DNA of 64,000 nt from Apostichopus parvimensis (taxonomy: Eukaryota; Echinodermata; Holothuroidea; Aspidochirotida; Stichopodidae). Position numbers and translations under genes: made by a program. Position 1 is the first letter of the stretch. Each line of letters opens with the position of its first letter. Where the stretch lies: positions 20,901-84,900 of the forward strand of contig KN889769.1 of the NCBI GenBank assembly GCA_000934455.1, read 5' to 3'. Below the pieces are notes generated by a model. It made no database searches and was not told where the DNA came from. It saw only the letters and a program-made list of their open reading frames with translations. Of this stretch, positions 48,501 through 59,507 are shown one piece after another.

Positions 48501-50293
48501 AGTCATTTAGATAGATCTCAGCTAGCACTTCAACGTAAGCCCACATGAGAAACCAGTAGCCACTTAGGCTGGGACCTAATCCTAGTGTTTACCACGTAGG
48601 CCTCTAGGCCCAATGTTATCGTTACTGTCAGTGTAAGCCTAGGGCCTATAAAAGGATCTGGAAATTATTTGATTCCAACCAGAACAAGTCTGAGTAGGCT
48701 TATTGGGCTCGGGCAACAGTAGACTAGCTTATAATAGTCTACAGTAAAAGATCCTTGCAACAGGCGTTCCCAATGTATAACTAAATAGGCTTAAGTTAAG
48801 CTATTGCAGAACAGGATACATAAAGATATTCAAAGGACCTCTTGTAAGTTGTAGCCTAAAGTAAGGTTATATTTCGATGTGTTACTACCAATCATGGCAC
48901 ACTTCGGAAATTTCATGAATAAACCATGGCAACAGAAAGTTAGCCAAACTTAAGCTTGAAGTGTGCTCGTACAGTAGTGGGCCTCTCAGTCTCAATGTGT
49001 TTTTAACACAGCTGAAGTCAAACCATGATTTAAATCTTGCAAGGTTAAGTCCATGTCCAAATCAATGAAATAATCAATATCAAGACTTTTGTACTACGCC
49101 TAGCATACTTAGGCTATATCAGCTAGACTTTTGCCTTGTTTTTGTGTCCATGGTAAAAAGCGGTCATTTATTGCACCTATTATATGCTTCAAAACAAGGC
49201 AAGGGTAGTATTTTCACTCCTTTAGGGACAACCTAGTGAATTTCATATGCAATCCCCTCTTTTTCAGAAGGCTGTGCAATAATACTAGTTATTGGCTGCA
49301 GTAAAATTTGCCAGCTGTTAGTCTTAAAGGTAGTCTGTAGCACGTTTTCAAAAAGTACTCTCCTGGAGGTTTTTACTCTCCAAAATGATTGATTGTCCCA
49401 GTGAGGAAATTACCTCAAAGGCTGTAATAAAAACAGTTTATGAATTTTGACCAATGGTGACCATATTTGAATATCTAGCATACTTTTGGCCAATACAGAA
49501 TTTAAGTGCGTCACAATTGGTGCCACCATGCTACGTTAAATATAGTTTCAGTTGGTCCACAAACTGAAACATTTCGCAAATAAATATTTTCACAATTAAT
49601 CTAGGCCTAGGCTAACTGATCGAGTTGATGTTCCTTTCCGAGGCCCTAGGCTATGGCAATGCAAAACTATTTCAAAACATCAGCAATCATGAAAAAAGAG
49701 GAAAGAAAGGAACTTCCCAGGGGTTTGAAAGATGCACTCAAAATCATGCAAAAATTACACTTTTTAAATAAATTTTGCTTTCCAGAGCAAAAAACTTGAA
49801 ACAAGCTCTTGTTTGATATGATTAAGATACTGTTCAGATTTATGAAATAACGTCAGTGAGTGAATTCTAGCAATGCTCACTCAAGCACATCACAGTCCAC
49901 TGAGTCTAAGAACTGTTTTATGTGTTACTTTTCTTTGAAGGGTACCCAAATTTTCAGATGTCTTCCACCCATTCATATGAGCACTGAATACATTGCACCT
50001 GACTGAAATGGGTTCATTCTTAACAAAGATAGTTCCAAGGAAAATTTATGTAACATCAGTAGAATTAAGTTTCAGGTTGGTTTTAGTACAAAAGTAGAAC
50101 TATATCCATCCAATTTAGGAATGGTGTCTGAAGGTGCTTGATAAATATTGAAATCAAATCTTATTTATTATTGCATCTACACATGTAACATGACACATTT
50201 ACATTTTGCATTTGAAATACTTTTCTTCTCAGATTGGATTGAATGTCCACCAAAACAACTGGCTAGCAAGGAGATCCGTAATTGATTTTAAAT
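45541..50293. other. Intergenic region between the peptidase and the coiled-coil gene
   Basis: The two flanking genes diverge from this 4.75-kb region, so both promoters and any 5' UTR exons should be here. I cannot place start sites. A cluster of TAGGCC words occurs at 48.5-49.7 kb, with TAGGCCTA at 49602. A pyrimidine tract ending in tctcag at about 50225-50233 could be the acceptor of an exon carrying the ATG at 50294. No other coding exon seen. Confidence 0.6.
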
Positions 50294-53200
50294 ATGGCAT
50301 CGGGATATCAGACCTTACTCACAAGGAGTACAGAGAAAACCATGAGGTTCGTTATGTACTTGTTGATGTACATTATTGCTAAGGCAATTGTCCATGATGG
50401 GAGAAAGACGGTCACACATTTACAGCTTGATTTGCATACTGAAATGTTAAGGGCTGTGCATTTGACTGGCTAATTTCAAAAGGGTAATTAATACAGTATT
50501 TTATGATCATGCTGATCTGAAAACACTCACATCCATATCATGGTAAAACCATATGTCGTAGGAGTAGATTTACTATATGGAATAAAAGATGTATTCTTAC
50601 TTTATGGATACAAATTTTGTACTCGACTTCACCATTGCTAACGAAAGAGGTGTTCCTTTGCATTTGCAGCTACAAGCAGCTGAAAAGTGACCATGGAAAC
50701 ATATTAAAGGAACATGGAGAACTCCAAAATAAACTGAGCAAACAGCAGACACAACTCCATAATGCCAAAGTGAGTATTAGTAGAGCTATGAGTACTTTAT
50801 ACATGTAGACCTGGAGCCCAGAAGATTTATTTAGTGGAAAAGAGACAAAAGGTTTGATGGGCTGGTTATGGTAGTATATGGTCAATGTTCAACATTGTGT
50901 ATTGCTGCCAGGTCCCAGTCTGTACAAGTGACCTGGGGAGCCCAAAAAAGAGGGACCCCAAAATGCATTTATTTAGCTGAAGAAAGACAAGGACAAAAAT
51001 AGCTGGATATCACTCGTATGGGGGTATTTTTAGTTACAAGCAATGACAGCAACTTTTCTTGTACAGGACCCAAGAGAGCAGCCCCAAATAACCACTAAAA
51101 TGCATTTATTTGCATTGAAACTATTGCACTTTAGGATTCACAATAATACCCAATGACAGCAGCATTCTCCTGTACAGGGCCCTAGACAGCACTCCAAATG
51201 GCCCCAAACATGGTTTATTAATCCGAATAGAGACAGGGATGGAGCTAACTGAAAACCACTAGTCATATATAGTAGAACACTAAAACACAGATGACAGCAA
51301 CTTTGTTCCTCTGTGGGGTTCCAGACAGCAGCCCCATAGGACCCACCAAAATGGTGTTATTCAAGCTCATCAAAACTTTTGTCTCTTCGACTAAATAAAT
51401 CTTCTGAGCTCCCGGTCTAATGTGGCACTGCAGACAGATGCAAATTGTTGTCTTATCGCTCCAATAGGGAGGATGAGATATTGTAGTTCCTATGACCGTT
51501 TGCCCATAGCAACAGTTGCCATGGTAATGATTAATATTCCTGAGTAGCTACTCTCAGGGGGTCACCCGTAGTGGAGTACCCCAGGGTGACCAGAAGTCCA
51601 TGACTGAGGGAGTCGTCAAATCATGTCTGTGTGTGTCCAATTTGTGTCAAAGGTCAAATCGATTGAAATTCTCTTTTTTGGTGAGCTTTAACTCCAAGGG
51701 GAAGCATTGCATTGAAATGTCAGGTACTATCAAACTATGTGGTTGCCATGGGAACGGAGGTGAAAGGTCACATGATTAAAGATCAAATGTATATTTTTAG
51801 CACAAGTTTTTGTCAAAAACTCATCCTAAACAGCTATGCCAAGTTTCTTCAAACGTTTCGGGTTGGTACCGTACCCCTTAGTGGGAACTTGCGTTGAATC
51901 AAAAAGTCAGAGGTCAAATGAACTGAAAATCAAATTGAATTGAAATGGAACTTTCACTTCACAGGTATAATGAGAATGTCAAGTGCTATCAAAATATGTA
52001 GTATCCATGGTAACTGAGGTCGTGTGATCTAAGGTCAAATGTATATTTTTAGTGTAGTTTTGGCTGGTGATGAGATATGCAACTGTGGATTGTCCTCATA
52101 TTAAAGTTGGATTTAGTTGTTTTCAGCATGTCTATAAGTAAATGCATCCTTACTGAGTCAAAAGACAGAAGTGTATCATACATTTACATGTATTTTCTGA
52201 GTTCCAGGTAGTATTATGAAGTTGCCTAAGATGGCACCATTGTTTCTAACATTTTCAGGTAGCTTTGCCCTCTTGGTCAGGCTAGCAATTTGTTATTCAC
52301 TGATCGCATCTTAGGCACTTGTTCTTCTGCCAAGATTTCCCTCCTTCACACAAAGTCTGTGAATTGGATTAGTTACTGGTTGCAGCCTAGCAGATTTCAT
52401 GGTCTAAGTACCAATTGTCTCAATATTTTAATTTGACATATTAAAGTTGTTCACAGTGAATGCTTTGCAAGTGACCTATTGTACAGAGAAGTCTTCATTG
52501 TTTTGTGTTACAGTCTGCAAGAAAGCGATTAGAGAAAGAAAACCATGAACTCAAGGAACAGATCAGTCAGGAGGAGAGGATGCATAAAGGTCAGGAAAGA
52601 TGAAATTATCTGATGTATAGTCACTTAGAAAGTCCAATTCCAGATGAAATTGTAATTTTCAATGATGAAAGACGAACATACACTTTGCATCCTGGTGAAA
52701 TTGGCATGCAATTCTTGCTGATCTATTTCAGGAAAACAACGTTTCATGTTGACCTGGATTGTTAAATATGTTCCTCTTTCCTCTGTTCAAAGTTAATTTA
52801 CCCCTGGACTATCCTTTTAAAGTGACCAACCATGGGTGTAGCCTGATACAAATCTTTACGGTACACATTCCTGTCTTTTTCCAGCTAAATATTGCAAAAA
52901 GTTTTCACGAACTCTTTGGTGTTTCTTATCCTTCAGATTATTTTCTAGACATATCCTTTGAGGGTGGCAATAAAATGTTTGAGTAAACATGAATGACCAC
53001 ATTTTGACTATGAAACATCTTTCGGGAAACTGCACTTTATCCTTGAAATTCAGGTGACAAGTGACATCATGTAGAAATTGCTTTTCATAATTTCTGTTTG
53101 AATACTGTACTTTACAGAAGGGGGGGGGGGAGGGAAATAATTACTCTAGCTTTGGCTCAGCAAGGCTCAAAAGTAGAACATTTGATTTATGAACTTCTTT

Positions 53201-56033
53201 GCATCATATCCAGATTCCAAATAAAGAATAAGTCAAAGTCAAAGTAGATGTCCCCCTTGCTGTGTGTATGTGTGTACAAGACTCTAAGCATGAGAACAAG
53301 TACAAATCCATGAGGCCAAGTACAAGATCAGGAAGCTAAAATATGATTACGAGTACAGAATCACCACAAGATTGCCTCACAGGCAGCTGAGCTCCTTTAT
53401 AAAAGACTGTCTATTATCTTTCTTGGGAACATCAATGTATATTTCCATTAACTTTGGACTACCAAACTTCCTTATTATGCCAAAATCTAAAAGTTCATTT
53501 GTAAGGTATTACCATCTGTCCACTTTAATGTATTTAATTTATTGTTATGTGGTTTACATAATTTGCCTTGTTATTATTTCTGGATGATCTGTGAACTCAG
53601 TAAGAGATAGTTCAAGGAAATAACAGATTCTTTGAAGTACTAACACTCAACCACAAAACAAGCTGCATAAATTGCTTTATTTGGTTTTCTTCAGGAATGC
53701 AGTCCTGCCATGTCTGTAATTCTCAATACAACGATGAGGACTTAACATAAAGATTATCTTGTTTGTAAATTGATATCTTTGTATTTGGTTTAGAGTGATT
53801 ATAATTAATTACATTAAATTCTTTCTTTCCTGTTTTAGAAGCTTTATCAGATGTTTCAGAAAAGTTAGGAGCATCAAATGCAACCTTAGAGAGTAAAGTG
53901 TGAGTACATACAGAACTGACGTTTGTGAATTTAACTTAATTTACCAGTGTGCTCAGCAGTAGTCACATAGGAACAAATGTTGACAATTATTATACAAATA
54001 ATGAATGGTTATGAGTGCAATAGTGCAAATATTTCATGAGTTGAAAGATGGAATGTTCCATTCAACGAGGCGCAGCCGAGTTGAATGGAACAAATTACAT
54101 CTTTCAACGAATGAAATATTTGCACTATTGCACGAATGGAAACCATTCATTATTTGTTTTATACAACACCTTCAAATTTGGATATAATTGGATGTAAAAT
54201 GCACTCATGCAACAGATTGTTTTGAACAGACAGGTTTCTCTGCTCTCTTACCATTGAAAAAAGTGCTATCAAAAAAGTATAACGCATGGTTCTATTTCAT
54301 AGCGTGCAATAGAGCGGATTTTGCATGCAATCGACGAGCAATTGACCAATCAAATGGCCGGAATATAATTAGGTGTTGTATAATGTTCAATCACCAACAG
54401 TGATTCAAATGAATCACTCTTGTAAAAGTACAGTAAGTATCCATCAATTCATAAGAGCATAATCAAAAGAAGTAATTGCATCCTGCAACAGCATATCTAT
54501 ATACTACACAAACTCACAGACTTGACTTCTATTGCAAGGTTGACTTCAAGCTTAATATTCAAAAGCAATTCAACAAAGTTTCTGTTTATTTTCACTTCTA
54601 TTGCAGAGGGGCTTATGAAAGAGAAATGGAAAAACTTGGGATTGACCCTGGTAAGTTGTTCATGAATATTCATTAAGTTATTAATGCTATGACAGTTTGC
54701 TTATCAATGTCAGTTTTCATTTAGTGTTTAGTGTTTTGTTTTTGTTTTTTTATTGAAAACCAAATTCAAGTTTAATGTTCATATTTGTTTGGAATGAAAT
54801 GCATCCAGCAGTTTTGATTTCCCACTTTTTTGGCTTTTTAGATTAATTCCTGGTGGATAGGAGGACAGTCCCCCATTCCTTTGAGAAAAATTTGCACTAT
54901 TTAAAAACTTATAGTTCTGTCAATAAACAACTTTTGTCCTTCTGTCATCCTTCCCACCCATCCCTCCTTCACCTCCATACACCCCTGTCTTACTATGATC
55001 TGCTGACAATTTGCTCTTTGCTTTGTCATTTCTCAGTTTCCTTCGAAAAATTACCAGCGGAAGATTCAGAAGAGAAACAGAGAGAAGTGAAGGTAGTTTT
55101 GTTTTCTGTTCCTTAAATATAAACAAATGTTGGTTTTTGCTTCCAATAGTATTTTATTTCAAGTACTTAATTTCAAGTAATCCAATAGTAGTTTATTTTA
55201 GAAAGTGTTGAAAACTTGGATCAGGAGGAATAACTACATCTAGGATTTGTCTGGTAATTAATTTATATGGAAATATGACTTTCAGTTGCATGTAATTTGC
55301 AACTTTGTACCCGAGTAACCATTTGCAAAGACTGTAGCCATTACAGACAGTTGTGGGAATCTTTATATATAACATTTTCACGATCTGCTTCAAAGCACAT
55401 GTATAAACAGTATGAAAATCATGTTTCTGTTAGATAAATGTTTGAAACTGTTTATACTGTCATTATGATTGCTTTGAATCATGATATGAATAATTATGAT
55501 AGTGATTATTATAATCATATATGTTAACTTTGTTTTCTCATGCTATGTTCTAATTACAGAGAAAGTTGGACAACCTTATCACAAACTTAGACAGCAGCAT
55601 TATAAAGAATGAGAAGCTCTTAGAACAATTTCAGGTAAAATATTGTTTGATAGTCTCACCATCCTAACTATTGTACAAGGGGGGGGGGGTAGCAGGGGGG
55701 ACCACTACAAGATTTCAGCTCCTAATGACACTATATAAACATCATGCATTAATAAACATGAAGGCTTTTAAATTTTAGTGTCTCCTAAATGGAATGAGAG
55801 TTTTCTCAGCTATCGAGAGAGTCGTTCATCAAATCTTCTCTAGATTGAAAGCTCTAATATCCTTAATGCTTGCGACATGTGTAATTAGATTGCAGACGTA
55901 TGAAAATCACAATCCATAACCGTTACTTCTTTTTTTTTGCATTTCTTTTCCTTTTTTCTTGATGTAGGCTATCATGGATCAGTGTAAAATTCTCCAAGAA
56001 GAAGCTAATGCTCAAACTGAGGTGACTACATAA
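50294..56033 (+). CDS. Small coiled-coil protein, 176 residues, 8 exons, unrecognised
   Basis: Exons 50294-50346, 50670-50769, 52514-52589, 53839-53899, 54607-54650, 55037-55092, 55560-55634 and 55968-56033 (TAA) join in consistent phases to 531 nt. The product starts MASGYQTLLTRSTEKTM. About residues 18-85 form a charged coiled coil (YKQLKSDHGNILKEHGELQN, then KRLEKENHELKEQISQEERM). A linker YEREMEKLGIDPVSFEKLP leads to a second helix (KRKLDNLITNLDSSIIKNEK) and ends CKILQEEANAQTEVTT. There is no signal peptide, membrane segment or catalytic motif. I do not recognise the family, and a centrosomal or cytoskeletal role would be a guess. Exons 2-8 are well supported by composition and splice sites. 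Exon 1 has good start context, but its donor (AG|gttcgt) is weak. Confidence 0.7.
50925..51410. repeat. Diverged ~120-bp repeat array, coiled-coil gene intron 2
   Basis: About four copies share acagcagc, cccaaa, aaaatgcatttattt or equivalent, agacaaggac and aatgacagcaacttt in the same order. Conservation between copies is modest. Confidence 0.65.
51500..52060. repeat. ~260-bp repeat with X-box-like motifs, coiled-coil gene intron 2
   Basis: Two clear copies (about 51640-51815 and 51900-52055) share aggtcaaat, ttgaaat, tcaaactatgt-like, ccatgg and ggtcaaatgtatatttttag blocks. A GTTGCC-AT-GGTAAT word at 51515 precedes them. Each copy has a palindromic ccATGG centre resembling an RFX site. Confidence 0.65.
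53995..54382. mobile_element. Foldback (MITE-like) element in coiled-coil gene intron 4
   Basis: 53995-54066 and 54080-54157 are inverted copies of each other around a 13-base centre (gaggcgcagccga), with arms over 70 bases and few mismatches. A second inverted pair, tatacaacacc at 54161 and ggtgttgtata near 54372, brackets the following 200 bases. The whole resembles a non-autonomous DNA transposon or two nested ones. Confidence 0.7.
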
Positions 56034-59000
56034 AGATGCCACCGAAAAGATTAATTTTCACTTATTTCAGGGAAACCTGAACAAAGACTCCGATAGAACT
56101 TAACACTCTATGTGTGCCCTAATTGGTGTAAACAATGTTGCAAATTAATGAAGGGCAAGGTAATTCACATTATGTAATCAGTCATTTATATTCCAAGGTA
56201 TTTCTAACATTTGAAATTGTAAAAACTGTAAATATTGTTCTTTTCAACTAATAATAGAGATCTAGCCACTCGTTGACTCCCTGGTGTTTTTGTTATGATG
56301 CAAAACAAACGTGAAACGTCTCATAATCCTGTTTTGAAAATAATAACTGTAGGATCGAACCTTATCTTTGGTAGGTAGTATGTTGCCCTTATACACCTTC
56401 TAGTTGTGGTAATGTTGTGATACGATGTGGTTTTAATGGTGATCACTAGCATGGTTTAATCCAAGCTGTTGTTTTAGTTGAAATTCTTGACATAGAGGAT
56501 TGTCCACGTCATGCACCTAAGTGTTTTAGTCATCAGCAATATCAAGAGCAAGTAAAATGGACAACTGAGGGCCAATTCTCATCTTTATTACTTGTTCTAT
56601 TGGTGAGATAAAAAAAATTGAAATGTGTTCATAATTAACAAGACCTCAAAACTGCACTCATCGAAATTAAGTAAATAAACTGTTTTTAGTTTCTGTCTTA
56701 TATCTCAATTCAAGAACAAGCTTGTGAAACAAAGTGGTAGTAGGATAAGTGGACTCAAGCTCTGTATTAAACATTTTTGAAATCTCAAACTTTCTTGTCC
56801 CAACCGGAGAGATGTTAATCCATGAGCATTTTGATTGAAATTGGATATCTTCATTTACAGGATATTGTGACTAACACAGAGATGAATTGGGTTTGCTTGA
56901 ACAGAAATGGCTGTGCTTTATGTATCATAATTAATAAGAGTTGAATTAGCATTAGACATGCTACATGAGAAATATTACATTACAAATATTCAATCTGTTC
57001 TTTGGGCATGGACAATCACACTTCTCCAAATGTGTTTGGACAATACTGCGTGGTATTTACATCTTCTCATAACAATTAAACAAAATACAGAATTTTGAAT
57101 ATAATTTTCCTTTTGCAAGCATGTAAAACTGAAAAACTTCAACGACATGCATCAAATTGTGAAATTAAAGATAACGATTGGTGTCAATCTATTGAATGAC
57201 TTGAATGTTGAACATTGTAAGTAAAAGATGAAAAGGGAGTGATTGCTGTAACACAGGAACGAGTATCGTCAGTCAGCATTCAATATCTGACAATGTATAT
57301 AGTATATATATGTAGGTCAGGGGCGTCAAATCCAATTGAAAAGTGGAGGGGGGGGGGGGCATTAATGACTGAACATGGACAAAACTGAAGGACTATGCGT
57401 AGCGCACTCCACGAACACCTTGGCGCAAATCCGAAGGAGTCAGTCACTAAAACTGGGATTTGGGGGAATGTGATATTGTGACCCCCCACCCTTCAGAAAG
57501 TGTGGTGTCCACTCCACCCCCCCCCCCATGATTGATGCTCTAGATCCAGGTGGAAATAAAATACATTTGTAAATATAATTTCCAGTCCTGCTTCTTTCTT
57601 TCTTTTTTGCTAAAATCTAACAGGTGTTTAGTGCTATATTACTTCTAAGTGAAGAGCATCAGTCTAGCTCACAGAGTTAAAACCTGTGAAAGGTTCCTTC
57701 TGCACCCCCTCCCCAACTTTCAGCAAGAAAAGTCGAGCTCTATGCCACACCCCCTCTCTCACTCTTCTCCCACTGACAAAAGGAAGTATTTAGACAATTC
57801 CCTTCTGTAAAATGATTTTATGGAAATCCAATTGGTCGATCTTAATTTGAAATATTTTGACTTAGCCTACTTATGGTTGCTGTTTTGGCATCATTCAGTT
57901 TTAAAATTGAAAAGTTCTGTAAACTAAACCTTCAAAAAATATCCAAAAAAAATGACTATAGTTGTGAGGATTTCACTTAGGCCTACTAAACTCATCCCCC
58001 AAACCAAGTTGCTCAGACTGAAAGTATTGAGTAATGTGTGAGGGCATTGTGCAATCATGTTCTTGCTAAACCTCCCTCCTATGTCATCCTTGCTAACTAA
58101 GACTATCTCAGCAGAACAGTGATATTGTCGGTATGGTAAGACGCAGAGAGAATATAGCACCAGTTGGGCTTGCAAATCCCTAGTTATTGTCTTTATATAC
58201 GAGTAGGCGAAGAACCACATGGCTCTTTGTTCTTGCAAAATAAAGATTTCACTTTGTCATGCCAGACAACCTTGCGTCACCCCCCAATCCTTGTGACATC
58301 CCTCTATTATTCATATATTTAGTTCGTTTCGGATTGCTCCATTGTGGAATAGATCATGATGACGTCAGCAAAACTCGGTTAATTCAGCATTATTTGTTCA
58401 TTTTAAGGAATCGTTTTACGAATTCTAATGACAAACATATTTCCCGCTGTGGTAAGTTCATCAAACCACGGAGGTAAAACAGATCAAACTGATGACCCCC
58501 ATGAACATTCAAGCGTAGTCAAATCCAACTCTTTATTTCTTGACGATGTATTTGTGAATTGAGAGTGCATTTAAAACCCAAAAATTGACATGCAACCTCT
58601 GGACTGAAAGCGATTGATTTATGATCGATGCTTACCCCCCCCCCCCCTCAGGGCCCCCACCCCAATGCAATAAATGAAGGGCACTAGTTGAAGTCCTTTC
58701 TAATTCTACCCTACGTCGACCTGCCTCCACTTATTTGGGTAATGTGACTTGTCACATGACAGAATGAAAATTTTGATTGGTCACAAACGCTCACTTTTAA
58801 GGTCACTATACCACCGTCGCAATCGGCCGTCCCCAATCTCTTCTGAATTGTACCCTTTTAACCACCACCTCCGTTCGCTCTCCCTACCTCAACTATATGC
58901 ATTGCAACATACTAGCGCGCGAAGTTGAAACTGAAGTTACCTCTCAGATTGCAAACTTCATATTGTCTAAGCTCTATAACAGGCTATCAATAACTTGTGA

Positions 59001-59280
59001 TTCATGCACACCTCGACCGAGACTTGCGTTATACTTCTGCATACACACATAGATCATAAACAGTAACGATATTAAAATCAAAGCCAAGTTACGCAGGCGA
59101 CAATTCCCTTTTCTTTCTTTTTCTTTTGCACGTACGTAGTATTATGTACATATCATATGTGTGGGCAATAACATCGTGCATGTTGCATAGGAATACTACT
59201 ACTACCCACGTACAATACACGTAACGTAGGTACGTCATGGATTGCAGTAGCTGGTTGCACTAAGTGTATGTAACACGGTG
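56034..59280. other. 3' flank of the coiled-coil gene and intergenic DNA
   Basis: Candidate AATAAA signals occur at 56674 and 57555. The remainder holds poly-C or poly-G runs (57347, 57519, 58636) and short open frames without protein-like features. From about 58800 the sequence gains CpG dinucleotides. TAGGCCTA is at 57978. No coding exon supported. Confidence 0.55.
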
Positions 59281-59299
59281 CGTACTTTTGTGCTGTGTA

Positions 59300-59507
59300 T
59301 ATCCGTGATCATTTTCGTGGGTACACAAGGAACCGCTGGTTTCGGGAGTCTGCCGTTCGTCTTTCCCGGAACTGCAAAAAATGATCATTTTTGGGAGAAG
59401 AATTCCTCAACGAAGGAAACGCCGACGTTGGTATTGAATGGTCTCTCGGCTTAACAAGGACTCCGTCTCGGGGAGACGGTAAGAAAGCGTAAAGCTGATC
59501 TCGGGAA
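59300..59507 (+). other. Possible non-coding first exon of a gene extending right
   Basis: A locally GC- and CpG-rich stretch ends at two strong donor consensus sites: gacg|gtaaga at 59479 and ggaa|gtaagt at 59508. It has only a very short open frame (starting MIIFGRR). This is what a 5' UTR exon at a CpG-containing promoter looks like, but no partner acceptor was found in the window. Confidence 0.35.

Noticed and set aside
50234-50280. Coding exon with peptide WIECPPKQLASKEI
   Set aside because: It would leave in phase 1 at its gtaatt donor, but the next exon needs phase 2; more likely the 5' UTR upstream of the ATG at 50294.
57924-58238. Minus-strand 104-residue open frame with hydrophobic end
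   Set aside because: No flanking splice sites or family resemblance; likely chance in AT-rich DNA.
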